NCBI GenBank assembly: GCA_907165135.1
Contig: OU015567.1
Location: 10,607,001 to 10,671,000, forward strand
Source of the DNA: Oikopleura dioica
Lineage: Eukaryota; Chordata; Appendicularia; Copelata; Oikopleuridae
Length of the DNA: 64,000 bases
Reading direction: 5' to 3'
Notes under the pieces: generated by a model
Database searches by the model: none
Told to the model about the DNA's origin: nothing
The model's input: only the letters and a program-made list of their open reading frames with translations
Shown: piece after piece, positions 1 to 9,986 of the stretch
How positions within the stretch are numbered: the first letter of the stretch is position 1
Layout: every line of letters begins with the position of its first letter
Position numbers and translations under genes: made by a program

Positions 1-664
1 TCCAAGATTATCAAAATTTTAATAAACCCTAACTAAACAAAATTTGATAAACAAAAAATTATATTCAAACAAGCTACCTTTATCTTTGGCTTCGAAAGCT
101 TCTGACCCTCCAAGTGCTTTGGGGAATAGAGCAAATGCATGATCACTTTATTATTTTCAACAAGGAAGAATAATTAAAATATGAGATTAAAAATTCTTTT
201 TATCGAAAACTTTCCTAAGGTAGTACCGATGCAAAGAATAAGCCAGCAATGCAAATATAGAGGTAATTTTTTCATCTCTCTTTTTAGAAAAAAATCTTTG
301 GACGAGTTGGAATTTGCCGTTTGATTTTTTGCTGATAACTATCAAACCCTGCCTCGCTGCTTGAAAATAAAGACAAAAGATTTTTTGTGATTTTAGTTTT
401 ATTAATAAAAGTTGATTTATAAAATATACAAATAAGATCGGACACAGAGAAAAGGCCAGTTTTTTCTCGAAGGCCGAGCGCATGTTAAAAAATGACGGTC
501 CAAATTTCAATAGCGCCAAAATTGAAACAACGTGTGCAGTGAGAGATATAATATACGCCGATGGCTTGACTAGTATTTCATCGGATATTATATCACTTCT
601 ATCGACGTTGTCGGGATTTGTCGCTGGTCTAGAAGTAGAAAGGCGGGAAGTGGAGTGAAAGGAG
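1..664. other. AT-rich flank downstream of the first gene
   Basis: No gene could be supported here. A minus-strand open frame covers 187-786, but its 5' part overlaps exon 3 of the spliced gene at 665-1307 in another frame and the rest is AT-rich low-complexity translation, so I read it as chance. The stretch probably holds the 3' UTR and downstream flank of that gene. Confidence 0.4.
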
Positions 665-1307
665 TTATTCGGATGGCTTTTCGCATTTGTAGACTTTGCG
701 CAAGACTCGAGCAAGACCGTTTCCTTTTCGTTCGATTGTGCTGAGAGATCTGAAATAAATGTTGAAAAGAGAGATTTTATGAACAAATATCTTACCGCAT
801 TCCCTTGGTGTCGTTGACGGGGTTGCCGTTTTCGTCAGTCTTCTTGTTCTTCCAGGCAGATTGGCAAGTGTTTCCCTTGAAGGTTCTCTTGACGGCTGGG
901 GCGAGCTGTTCGTTGATGAACTTGCATGGGTTGTTAAAGTCGAATCGACCGCCGTTTCGCTCGAATTCGTCCTCGTCTTCGGCGTCACCAGCTCCATCGC
1001 TGTTTGAGGGTTCAAATATGATTCTTTTTGTAAAATTTTGCTTATTTCAAATTTAGAATTAGAATTTTCTTAGAGTGATATTGAACCCGTAACAAGCGGC
1101 GAGGTCGAATCGGTTGTAGTAATCCCAGATCTTCTGATTCTTGAGAGCGAGCTTAGCTGTCTGTTCGACAGTACCAGCTTGAGAAGCCTCAAGACCGAGG
1201 AAAGTGTTAATGTGGCCTTGAAGTCGGCCGATCTTTCTGACAGCTTGAGCGATTTCCTCTTCGGTGGCAGCGAAGGCAAATGGAGCCAGGAATGCAAAAA
1301 CTTTCAT
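665..1307 (-). CDS. small secreted protein, 169 aa, three exons, family unknown
   Basis: Three exons join in frame: 1307-1087, 999-796 and 749-665. The protein opens with a short hydrophobic stretch (MKVFAFLAPFAFA) that reads as a signal peptide with cleavage after Ala13. The mature part is helical and charged, has an acidic run (GDAEDEDEFE) near residue 77 and cysteines in CYG, NPCKF, NTCQS and YKCEK, which fits an extracellular disulphide-bonded protein. Intron 2 has a good GTAAGA donor. The intron 1 donor (GTTCAA) is weak but is the one that keeps frame with the acidic exon. A TTATAA element lies about 85 bases upstream. I do not recognise the family. An appendicularian house or epithelial secretion would fit but is only a guess. 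Confidence 0.6.
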
Positions 1308-2523
1308 TTTTATTATTCGTTGAGGTTGTCTAGCTACTCTTTATCTATCTAGCTCTATTGGCTTGGATGACTTCTTTGCCGCCAACCGCGCGGTTATAAA
1401 CCCGCGTTTCAGGCGCTACGGCGCGCGGTCAAAGGGCGCGCTCGAGCGCCACGACCGCGCATCACGCGCGTTGATGATGAGGATGAAGCCTTTCTGGACA
1501 AGTACCAGGTAGAATTTCGACATTCGGTCTATTTCTTACATTCAGAAACTTTCTTCATGACTTTTTATTCCGCCTTGCATAAGCGATCTGACTGTACATG
1601 TAATATAGATATACTTTGTAGACGGTTTTGGAGATTATCGAAAGTGCCACCGACTATTACGAGCTCACTCAAAACACAAGCAGAAAGCGTCTTAGAAATG
1701 TACAACAGAGTAACTTACAGAGACTTACTGAATTTTAATCGCGTCGCTTGAGTTTTAGAAAGAAAGCTAGGCAAGTCAACTAAATAGAAGCCTATTGGGG
1801 AAATTACGCCAAGGGTCCATTATGGTCCATAATTTATGGAGGATCTAAAGCTCATTGCTTGACTCAGCTTTATTTTCAGTATTAGCTGTTGAACCTGGTT
1901 ATTTGTTACTTTGATCGTGTTCAGATTTCTTGAGTAATTTTTCCTTTTGCTTAGTTGCTTTGGCGGATTGATCCTTTGAAATTCAAAGTTTGAATGTACA
2001 TCAAGCTTTCTAGAGCATGGTATTTATTCCAAAACGAAACAGAATAGCTAATTAAATTGTCTGAATTTCCATCTTTTGATGATCAAAACTGAGGACCGTA
2101 AACCGGAAGTGTCCATAATACAAACTCTGGAACACCCTTTCATTTCGATTTCATTTTTAGCGTTCCATTTTTTATCCAGAATCCGAATAATTTGGAGTTG
2201 ACGTACCGGCCACCAAGGTCAAAATACTTGATTTAGCCAAAAGATTTTGAATCATTTTTTCACGTCGGCATTGCCGACTCGGCAAGTTATGAATGCGTGT
2301 TCTGTTTGTTTCTGGACTTGTTTTTATGATTTGATAGGCAGCATGGATTAGAAAGCAGGGAGAATATTTTTTCCATCGAAAGATTCTAGACCTTTCTTGT
2401 TTTCATTCTATTCAAATTGGTCATCGAGGCCCTCGATTCGAGGGGTTGTCTCCCTCATAGCATCCTTCTCCGAATAAAACCACCAAATATGCCTTCTGAA
2501 AAAGTTATCTCCGGCAACTTACA
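1308..2523. other. intergenic region with TATA-like element and GC-rich CGCG-rich block
   Basis: About 1.2 kb between the divergent genes at 665-1307 and 2524-3123. Positions 1386-1472 are strikingly rich in CGCG in an otherwise AT-rich stretch and include TTATAA at 1394-1399, a plausible core promoter for the minus-strand gene. The same style of GCGC-rich sequence recurs at 3181-3310 and 36060-36110. The rest shows no coding signal. Confidence 0.4.
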
Positions 2524-3123
2524 ATGCCAAGAACTAAACAAGCTAACCCGCCAAACAAAACTGAAGCCAGACGCCCGACTTTTGCAAATGAAGAACGCCT
2601 TCATCGACGACGGAACTGCAAACCTGTTCTAGAAACAGTCGAAAAGCAGCTTCCATCAAAAACCAGCCTCAAGCCTGGGAAAGCAGCTCCTCGAGATGTC
2701 CGACGATACCAGCCGCTGCACGAGCTGATCATTCCGAAGGCACAGTTCCGTTCAATGTGTAAAAGTGTCCTCCGCGACATCAAACGTGACTTCCGGATGC
2801 AAGTGACTGCCTTGAAACCACTCCAAATTGAAGTCGAGCAGCGCATCATCGAGGTCTTTGCTGATGCAGGACTCTTTGCCAAACACGCAAATCGAGTGTC
2901 TCTCAAACCAAGAGACCTGTCTCTTGCACTGCTTCTTCGTGGAGAAGAAGATCCTCGTCGCAAGAAGCATCCGAGCGCGCGAACCGACTGGATCGTCGAC
3001 CCGAATGATGTCGGATTTGAGAATTTGATTTCAATCAAACTCGACAGTAGTATTATCCTTTTCGTTTTGCGCGTTCGCACTATTCTTCGGAAAACAAACA
3101 TTGCTCGCGCGCATTCAATTTAA
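2524..3123 (+). CDS. divergent histone H3-like protein (CENP-A/cenH3 or H3 variant)
   Basis: A single open frame of 199 codons. Residues about 55-145 align along the H3 fold without gaps: RRYQ at the alpha-N helix, then helix 1, helix 2, and HANRVSLKPRDLSLA matching H3 HAKRVTIMPKDIQLA, ending LLRGEE like RIRGERA. Loop 1 is not extended as it is in many CENP-A proteins. After Met the protein starts PRTKQA, mimicking H3 ARTKQT around Lys4, but the rest of the tail is unlike H3. Conservation is low enough that this is either the centromeric H3 or one of several fast-evolving variants. The last 50 residues lie beyond the fold and their final part is encoded by a dispersed repeat, so the annotated stop may not be the functional end. 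A start at 2524 is favoured by the H3-like N-terminus. Confidence 0.75.
   Translation: MPRTKQANPPNKTEARRPTFANEERLHRRRNCKPVLETVEKQLPSKTSLKPGKAAPRDVRRYQPLHELIIPKAQFRSMCKSVLRDIKRDFRMQVTALKPLQIEVEQRIIEVFADAGLFAKHANRVSLKPRDLSLALLLRGEEDPRRKKHPSARTDWIVDPNDVGFENLISIKLDSSIILFVLRVRTILRKTNIARAHSI
3041..3112 (+). repeat. dispersed repeat copy overlapping the 3' end of the H3-like ORF
   Basis: About 72 bases here match the minus strand of 36085-36159 with only a few differences: a shared core from AGTAGTATTATCCTTTTCG through GCGTTCGCACTATTCTTC. At both places GCGC-rich sequence follows. This marks a dispersed element, possibly the end of a small non-autonomous transposon. Confidence 0.7.
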
Positions 3124-4248
3124 GTCGCACCTCTGCAAGAATGTGTTTGTATACTGATTTTACTCCCATGTTTCTCAATATGCTGAGTGCGCTACTCTGC
3201 TGAGCGCGTTGCTCTGCTGAGCGCGTGCATGTAAGCTCAGAATATTCAAGCGCTACGCAAGAGGCGCGCGCTTAGCATGGGCACGCGCTCAGCATGGGCA
3301 CACGCTCTGCATTAAAGTGCGGCTTATTTCACAGAAGATTTTTTTAGATGATCGTCTCAGAATTTATTTGACCCCTAACCTAAATTCAATAGAATCAACT
3401 TTGAGAAATAGGTCTTTCAAATTTAAGCAGCCTAGAAAAAATAACGGCGCTGTTTTATTGAGAAATTTTACCTTATAAACAAATCCAACTTGCGATTTCA
3501 ATCACAGTAAAAATATGAAAAAAAATAAAAACTGATTAGAAGAGAGATCCATTATCGCCAATTACAATGAAGCCACGACTTCAAGATCACGACAAGAAAT
3601 ATTTTAAATGATTAAATGAATCGTAATCCTCTGCAACTTCACGATCATAGTCCGGCATTTATCAAAACTAAATGATAAAATGAATCGAAATCCTGAAGAA
3701 CTTGAACTTGTTAATCGGCATCATTGTCCGGCATCTTAAATTAGAAACGAAGTACTCGATAAAATCAATCAAAGTTTCCCTATTATTTTTTTAATAAAAT
3801 GAATCGAAATCTTCAACAGTCTCTTTAAAAGTGATTAAATGAATCAAATTTTTCTGCGTGTTTATGATCAAGCAAGTTTTTTTGCACGATTTGATCAATC
3901 ATTTTTTTATTCATAAAATGAACCAGTAAAATGAAAACTCGGATGATAGCCTTTCAGGTTTAATCATTTTAAAATTTTCTAAAATTTCTTATATGGTTCA
4001 TAAAATGTCAAAACTTTATATTTTATTTTCTACTGAAATTTCTTCCTTCCACTAACATATTGTTAAAAATTGTTTCCATCTATGAAATTATACTGCAATA
4101 AAATAATTGCCATCAAGATTGTATTTGTTAATATGCACGCATGAAAACTAGTAAAAACCTCAGCCAAAAAAAAGTGTCAAAAATAACACTTTTTAAGCGA
4201 AGAAAAGTTTCTTTTTTTTTAATTCTTGATATCATTCCATTCCGTAAA
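3124..4248. repeat. short tandem repeats and AT-rich left flank of the Polinton
   Basis: No gene seen. Positions 3181-3230 hold three copies of a 17-base unit (TGCTGAGCGCGTTGCTC and variants), and 3274-3307 two copies of another 17-base unit (AGCATGGGCACGCGCTC). From about 3600 to 3930 a looser motif, ATAAAATGAATCGAAATC and variants, occurs at least five times with GTCCGGCAT twice. The same ATAAAATGAATCG motif is seen once on the far side of the element near 25697, so these may be subterminal repeats of the Polinton. Confidence 0.5.
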
Positions 4249-4891
4249 ATGGAAGAGACACGTGAGAGAATTCTTGCAGGAATTATTCTTTTTTTTGTTA
4301 TCATTTTTAATCTCGGCCAACTTCGCTTAATAGCGGCAACTACCACTGCCGCTCCAACGCTCACGGAAGAACAGCTGAATGCAGGATGTGAAGCAATCAT
4401 TTTGCCGAAAAATGAGACGGCTCATATCACCCCGGTAATCAAATCAAAAAATGCTTTTGCCGTAAATTTTTCTTAAGGAGAACCAAGCACTGAAAAAAAT
4501 AATCGATTTTATCTTGTACGAAACCGAAATGGAACAACGATCAGCAACTTACATTCGAGATGCCTTCAAACAAGCTAAAAACAAGTATTACGGCAAAAAA
4601 CAAAAAAAGACTAAGCGTGACGCCCATAATACGATCATCAGTTTCTATGAGCAAATGTATCGATACCACTGGGTCGATGGGCGGTCCTCAAGCGTCGATG
4701 GTTTGCTTGCATTACGTTTGACTGGAACTCTTCTACGAGTCATCGAGAAAGATGGACATCTGAATAAAAATGACGCTGGAGAAATCAGAAAAACACTCAT
4801 CAAGAGAGCGACGAAAAAACTTCGAGCTGACCTTTTCGATCGATCCTGTGAGAAATACTGCTTCGTACTGAAAATTTTTGTTCTTAGCTAA
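4249..4891 (+). CDS. signal-peptide protein of 199 aa, two exons, function unknown
   Basis: Exons 4249-4434 and 4478-4891 join in frame over a 43-base GT-AG intron. The start has a hydrophobic segment (ILAGIILFFVIIFNLG) followed by a Thr/Ala-rich stretch, so it is a signal peptide or an N-terminal anchor. The second exon encodes a Lys/Arg-rich helical region with a YY/HW aromatic patch and ends in a short hydrophobic tail. No family recognised. It is the leftmost gene before the clear Polinton genes and could belong to the element or to the host. An upstream in-frame ATG at 4141 would add a Lys-rich leader in front of the hydrophobic segment, which is less likely. Confidence 0.55.
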
Positions 4892-5132
4892 GTTATTTTG
4901 ATAATAAAGGAAACTCTTTAGATACCAATTTGAATTTTTATTTTTATGATTTTGGCAGGCTAATCGCGTAATTAGAATTTAGTGCCAGAGTCCGAGAAAC
5001 ATGGATTCTGTTGTCTTGAGGGTGGCCGTTCACACCCTTTGCTCCGAACGCTCAAATTTCAATATCCTAATCAATGCTTTTTTAAAATAAATGCATAAAT
5101 AAGGGTCAACATAATTTTTTTTGGATAAAGCT

Positions 5133-5618
5133 TTATTGATGGAAAGTGACAGTTATTGGCTGATCCCAGAGACCTGCGGAAAAGAGTTGTCCGATTTCAC
5201 TCTCTGAAGTAATGACCATATCTGGGAGGTAAGAATCAGTATGAAACAGTACTCGTAGATTTTTCAGAATTTTGGTCCGATCTTTGCAGACATTTGATTC
5301 ACAGTTATGTTCAAAAACTCGCGCAGGAATAGCAATCTTCAGAGATCCCCTATTTTTGCGAATAAGGAGTCGTCTTCGTGTGCCTTCATCCAATCTTTCT
5401 ATTCTGTCAGAACGATCGACTGTGACATATATCGGACGAACAAAGTCAATGGGCGCCGAGAATAGAACACAGAAGCCAGATCTCTGTTTAAAAGAGAAAT
5501 ATCCTTTTTTGAGAAAGTCGCTTCTTATCAGCTGGACGAGTAAATGGTTTCGCAAACAATTCGGTTGCTTCTTGCATTTGGTAATAAAAAAATTATATGG
5601 AAAAATCTCTTTTTTCAT
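5133..5618 (-). CDS. Polinton-associated protein, about 160 aa, function unknown
   Basis: Open frame ending at 5133-5135. The C-terminal two thirds looks coding, with a regular alternation of hydrophobic and charged residues (FVRPIYVTVDRSDRIERLDE, LKIAIPARVFEHNCES) suggestive of a beta-rich fold. The N-terminal 45 residues are AT-rich translation. The true start may lie elsewhere, because a second minus-strand frame opens at an ATG near 5577. It is convergent with the gene at 4249-4891 and divergent from the one at 5761. By position it could be one of the structural accessory proteins of the element. I do not recognise it. Confidence 0.55.
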   Translation of the reverse strand: MKKEIFPYNFFITKCKKQPNCLRNHLLVQLIRSDFLKKGYFSFKQRSGFCVLFSAPIDFVRPIYVTVDRSDRIERLDEGTRRRLLIRKNRGSLKIAIPARVFEHNCESNVCKDRTKILKNLRVLFHTDSYLPDMVITSESEIGQLFSAGLWDQPITVTFHQ

Positions 5619-5760
5619 TTCTTTCTTTTAAACAATTGAAGCGAATTTCTATTCAGCGCTATAATGAGTTTTTCACATGATGTCTTGAATTTTATTTAGA
5701 TTATCTTGGCAGACAAAAAATTTTGATGAGGTGTTATTTTTCGCATGTGTTCTGCATAAA

Positions 5761-6469
5761 ATGAAGCCTTCGGACAAATTTAGCATCACTCAGAGCTTTG
5801 AGAGAATGAATGACTTTAGCGCTCGAATAACTCTTCGAAGACTGGCCCAGACTTACACTGGAGTCAAAAAGGCATCAGACTACGGCTATGGAGAGTTAGT
5901 CGATCTCCTTAGAAATCGTATCGCTGTCTTGATAACACAGGATATCGCCAACGAGGAGTTCTACAACAAACGGTTTGATTCATATGTGAAACTCTGCAAT
6001 TCGAGCAGAGATTTGGAATTTGACCTTCTGGCCGATGACCTGATCGGCCACTTTGAAGACGTGACAACAAAAGCAGGAACCTCCGTTGAGCGAGCTTTCT
6101 TGACATATTCTTATGTTATTTGTAAGTGCTCAGAATTTTTATCAATAAACCAATTTATTTAAGCTCTCGGATACAAAATCTGCCAACGATATGACGTCCC
6201 AACTTTTGAGAAGAAATCATTCATCGGAGGTCTCAAAAGACGTAGCTGTAGGGCGATGCAGGAGTTCTTCGAAATGGCTCAGATTTCGATTCAAGGTACA
6301 CGGTTAAAAATCCTCGGAAACTTATTATAAAATCAATTTAGAAAAATTTGGAGACCTTGCAATCACCCCAGACCTCCTCGCTGACCCCGAATTAGGATGG
6401 CTCAAAGCAGAAATTCCAAGTCCAGTCTACCTTCCAGGATACGAATCGGATACCGAAGATTCGTCCTAA
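5761..6469 (+). CDS. Polinton-associated protein, 206 aa, three exons, function unknown
   Basis: Exons 5761-6121, 6164-6295 and 6342-6469 join in frame over two GT-AG introns of 42 and 46 bases. The protein is mixed alpha-helical and ends in an acidic tail (GYESDTEDSS). No catalytic motif is visible. It follows a divergent 142-base promoter region shared with the minus-strand gene at 5133-5618, in which TTTTTCGCATG occurs. The similar word TTTCGCATG occurs in the divergent promoter at 14440-14663. Function unknown. Membership of the element rests on position between core genes. Confidence 0.65.
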
Positions 6470-6550
6470 ATTTGAAAAAAACTGCTCATCAAAAAATGAT
6501 TTATCAAATAAATACAGTAAAGCAAGGTTAAAAACAGAGGATGATTTATT

Positions 6551-7285
6551 TCAATGATGTTTTTGAGTGTAGCAGATTGGAAGTGAGGGTTGCAAATAAG
6601 GAGAATCACCAAATATATTTGACATGACTCTTAAGTTTTGATCTTTGAGTTTTATACTGCCATTTATAACAATATGGGCATGCACATCTTCAGGTCTTGA
6701 CTTCATGTCCTTGACAGCTTCTTCTAACTCGCGCTCCACGCCATATTGTTTGCCGAAGACTTTGAAATGACTTTGATCGGCGTACATTCTTAGCAAGACA
6801 GTGATCTCAGTATTACGCCGATTTCCAGTCGTAAATTTCCCTTTTTCAAATGGGTTTTGAGTAATCAAGATGAGATTAAAATCAAATTTTCTTCTGTCGT
6901 TAGTAAAAGCTCTATTGATATCAGGTGAATTAACAGCGTCACTGAACTGATCATCAATCACGATCACGCTTCTTTTCGGAACATTTATGAAATCTGAAGT
7001 TGTAGGAAGCCCTTCTTGGTACTTTATAGTTATATCATCAGGCAACTTGTTGTCCCAATCGATCGGTAAATTATTGATGGCTCCAAAATAAAAAACATGT
7101 CTGATTTTTTTTGTAAAAAATTGATGTCGTATCAGCTTTTCAACAAATTTTGTTTTTCCAGTTCTGAAAATATTTTTAATTCTCGAAAAAAGATAAGAAC
7201 TTTACCCGCTTGCGCCGATGACTTGAATAGATGCGGGGTGGTGAAATTTGATGTCGTCTATGACTCTGCCAGAGAGAGAACGCAT
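6551..7285 (-). CDS. A32-like genome-packaging ATPase of the Polinton
   Basis: Exons 7285-7206 and 7163-6551 make a 230-aa protein. The intron splits the Walker A motif, which reads GASGTGKT after splicing, at about residue 25. Walker B is VIVIDDQF, near residue 91. A conserved LILITQNPF segment and an Arg-rich stretch (GNRRNTE) follow, as in FtsK/HerA-type packaging ATPases of Polintons, adenovirus-like elements and poxvirus A32. The predicted role is pumping DNA into preformed capsids. Length is usual for the family. The start codon at 7285 lies inside the 3' end of the neighbouring gene (7258-7566) on the same strand in a different frame, so the two overlap by 28 bases. Confidence 0.88.
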
Positions 7286-7566
7286 TTTTTTGCTTCAGTG
7301 ACGATAAGCTCGTGAGTAACACCGTTTTTAGGGAATTTCTTCGGCTCCGCGCGAACCGCTTTAAAAAAGCAAATTCGGTTTCCAATGAGCCAAGAAAATT
7401 CTCCTGCAATTTCCGGTGAGAATTTTATCGAAATTTTATCTCCAGCTTTGTAGTTTTGGAGGGAATCGTTTGGACGTTTCAATATCTCTGTTATCTGACC
7501 GTCCAAAAAGAAATTTCTGTTCTTGTGGTAATAACTAGTTGCCGTAAGCTCCGCGAAGAATTCCAT
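7258..7566 (-). CDS. Polinton-associated small protein, 102 aa
   Basis: Single exon of 102 codons upstream of and overlapping the packaging ATPase start. The sequence alternates polar and hydrophobic residues (FFLDGQITEILKRPNDSLQN, AGDKISIKFSPEIAGEFSWL) and looks beta-rich, possibly an OB-like or jelly-roll fold. No motif identifies it. It lies divergent from the gene at 7681 with only 114 bases between the two starts. In that gap the inverted repeat GGCATAA...TTATGCC (7661-7684) reaches into the start codon of the plus-strand gene. Function unknown. Confidence 0.6.
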   Translation of the reverse strand: MEFFAELTATSYYHKNRNFFLDGQITEILKRPNDSLQNYKAGDKISIKFSPEIAGEFSWLIGNRICFFKAVRAEPKKFPKNGVTHELIVTEAKKCVLSLAES

Positions 7567-7660
7567 TGTGGCATTTCAAAACTCTATTCTGAATTCAATC
7601 TTGATTTGTGTAAATAAAAAGGCGTGAAAAAATAACTTCATGAATTCATCGGATTGCCTC

Positions 7661-7684
7661 GGCATAACTCATTCAGAATTATGC
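7661..7684. promoter_or_regulatory. inverted repeat in a divergent promoter of the Polinton
   Basis: GGCATAA and TTATGCC flank an 11-base spacer between the divergent genes starting at 7566 (minus) and 7681 (plus). The right arm contains the ATG at 7681. It could be an operator-like site or a hairpin in the 5' UTR. Chance cannot be excluded for 7-base arms. Confidence 0.3.
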
Positions 7685-8234
7685 CACGAAGTGTTATTTT
7701 TCCACTCGCTGAGATAAAACGCCATTGCAAGGTCTACAAGACTGAAGAAGGAATATTTACTGGTAGGTTAGATATAAACTTTAGATAAATGTATGACTTT
7801 AAGGAAAACTTGAAAAAAAACTTAATGTCCGAGGGTACTTCGGAAACAATGACAAGAAAAGTCATAAAGCTTCGAAACTACTCAAAAAAGCGGGACGAAG
7901 ACGAGAACAACGCCTTGGAGAAGGAAGCTCCTCGAGTAGCGCGTGGAAACGACCGCTCGCAAAGAGGTCGGACGAGGACGGGTATCCAGATGATCCAGAA
8001 AGCAAAAAGAAGCAAAAACTCACATGCGATGACAACAAGGAAGAGAAAATCGGACAAATCGCCCCTCCAAACAGCCCGGCAAGTCGAAAACAATTTGAAT
8101 CAGGTGGAACCACCTCAGGAGCCCGATATTCGGATTCCGGATCAAGTGGAAGATCAGACAGCGAGAGCGACAGCAGCGGCTCCGACAGTGGCAGCGCAAG
8201 CTCCGGATCAAACTCCTCCTCAGAAGAAGATTAA
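7681..8234 (+). CDS. basic protein with Ser/Asp/Glu-rich C-terminus, 170 aa
   Basis: Exons 7681-7762 and 7804-8234 join in frame over a 41-base GT-AG intron. The N-terminal half is Lys/Arg-rich (KKAGRRREQRLGE and a KKKQKL cluster that could be a nuclear signal). The last 50 residues are almost entirely Ser, Gly, Asp and Glu, ending NSSSEED. The strong composition bias in this frame, ending exactly at a stop, argues that it is real and that the longer open frame at 7789-8230 in another phase is mostly overlap. An acidic Ser-rich tail on a basic protein suggests a nucleic-acid or chromatin binding role. No family recognised. Confidence 0.6.
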
Positions 8235-9285
8235 ACTTGACCAGCTTTACATTGATCCGAAACAGATCACTGCTTATTCAACTGATCTACAGCGTTATTT
8301 GCGTGAAAAAGAAACTCTATCTCGACATCGGCGTATCATTAGAAAATTTAAGCGTAGACGAACAGTTGTTTATGGCCCTTATACTCAAATTCAATCTGAT
8401 ACTATGTAAGCAAATTTCTCAATAAAAACTGAAAAAAAAATTGTTTTAGTGATTACAGCATGTATGGTCGTCAAAATCGCGGATATAAATACATTTTAGT
8501 CGTGATTGATGTTTATAGCAGTAGAAACTGGGTAAAAGCTCAGAAAACACTTACTTCCGAGGAAACTGCGGCCTCATTGAAAGAAATAATTGAGTCGATG
8601 GAGCATATACCTTCGACTTTTTCGAGCGATGGTGGAAAAGAATACGCGCCGCGTGTCGAAGGCAAGCGTCAACTTCTCTAGTATCGATTATAAGTTGATT
8701 TTTTAAGGATTCATTAATAAAGTTCTCGTTGAACAATTTGGAATGGTCCAATACAAGCTCGGAGGACCTCACAAAGCTACGATGGCTGAGCGCTTCATGT
8801 AATATCAATATTTTTTCGTTAATAGATCTTTATTATATAGCCGAACTTTTAAAAAAATGATCCAACAGTTTATGGACGAAAATAGAACTAAAACTTGGAT
8901 AAATGTCTATCTTCAATTAAGCGATAACATAAACAAACGGAAGCATAGCCGGCTTGGGATCGCCCCAATAGATATAACTATCGACAATTTTCGTGAATTT
9001 TACCATAAAAAATTTCCAAATGCAGAAACTAAAAACTTGATCTGTAAGTTCGGAGTTGGCGATAAGGTGCGAATTCCAATTATTATTGCGAGTCCAAAAG
9101 CAAAGCGAAAAGCAACATTTGAGAAGGGCTACATGATGAAATGGACAAAAGACCTCTACACGATTTGGAAAGTGCAAAAATCAGGCGACATTTGTTACTA
9201 TCGTGTCGAAGGACCTCGCGGAAAACTTCTGCGACCTCTTTACGAGAATGAACTGAATCTTGTTCTCCGAAAAAGACCCTCATAA
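8029..9285 (+). CDS. retroviral-type DDE integrase of the Polinton
   Basis: Securely coding exons are (5' uncertain)-8405, 8450-8661, 8708-8798 and 8841-9285. Catalytic residues are visible: Asp in ILVVIDVYS, Asp in FSSDGGKEY and Glu in MAERF. A chromo/SH3-like C-terminal region (GYMMKWTKDLYTIWKV) is typical of Polinton and retroviral integrases. The enzyme should process and insert the element ends and create target duplications. The exon 2 donor at 8662 is GC, giving a GC-AG intron of 46 bases, the only option that keeps frame. The 5' end is unclear: the integrase frame stays open back to 7789, overlapping the gene at 7681-8234 in another phase. The ATG at 8029 is a working choice. Confidence 0.87.
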
Positions 9286-9315
9286 AAGACAGTTGAAGAT
9301 GGTTTTTTTTTAAGA

Positions 9316-9708
9316 ATGCGACTGATCCGTCTAAATTCTGACTCGGCAGATATTACAAATTTACCTGGAGAAAAGATGATTAAATGGTGGTTCAGACATC
9401 CTCTCCAGGGATCTTTTGTTTCAGTAATGAGCTACTGTTGCCGATCAAATGATGATCAGCTTGATTTTATGGATATTCGGTGTAATCTGATCAATCCATC
9501 GGTTTTCAATCCGGATAAAATTCTTCTTACGATTCCAAATGGAGTTCAATTCGACTCGCCATCAGGAGCTGAGCAGTGGGATATGATCAGCGGAGGAGAA
9601 TTCTATGTCTCATTAAGGTGATAGTTTTTTAACTTCATTATAAAATGCTTATCTAGGTTACCGAGTCATGTGACCTACATATCGCTTGTTTTAAAAATCG
9701 ATGAGTGA
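9316..9708 (+). CDS. Polinton-associated protein, 117 aa; possible minor capsid (penton-like) protein
   Basis: Exons 9316-9617 and 9657-9708 join in frame over a 39-base GT-AG intron. The protein is beta-rich, with segments such as WWFRHPLQGSFVSVMSYCC and FNPDKILLTIPNGVQF. A small jelly-roll penton protein is expected in Polintons, and this size and pattern would fit, but I see no diagnostic motif. It sits between integrase and the core-protein/protease pair on the same strand. Weak guess only. Confidence 0.6.
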
Positions 9709-9817
9709 TCATATTCAGATCATTCTTGATGATTTGTAAATTTACTCTGTGTAAATATTCGAACTTGTTAGATTTTAAATATGTTTCTGTCATTCTTCAT
9801 AAAAATTGACTGAGAAA

Positions 9818-9986
9818 ATGCCAAAAAAAGGGCTCTGGTAAGAGACAATTATAATTCTTTGATAAAAATAAGCTAAGCCGTAAAATTCGATTTGTCCCAA
9901 AGAGGATCAGAGGCGCCGGAAAAAAAAGGAAATCAAAAAAGAAATCAGGAAAGAAGAGAAGATCAAATGGACGCCGAAAGGTCTAA
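9818..9986 (+). CDS. tiny highly basic core-like protein, 42 aa
   Basis: Exons 9818-9837 and 9878-9986 (40-base GT-AG intron) encode 42 residues, more than half of them Lys or Arg (for example KKRKSKKKSGKKRRS). It ends in RRKV. Such a composition matches DNA-condensing core peptides like adenovirus protein X/mu or protamines. Together with the protease just downstream, this suggests a role in packing or releasing the genome. The last 20 bases overlap the first exon of the protease in another frame. Too short to be found by length-based ORF calling. Confidence 0.6.

Noticed and set aside
187-786. 199-codon minus-strand open frame with two hydrophobic stretches
   Set aside because: Its first part overlaps a well-supported exon in another frame and the rest is AT-rich translation with no conserved motif.
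2601-3101. 166-codon minus-strand frame opposite the histone gene
   Set aside because: Antisense shadow of the H3-like frame; Arg/Ser-rich composition follows from the opposite strand.
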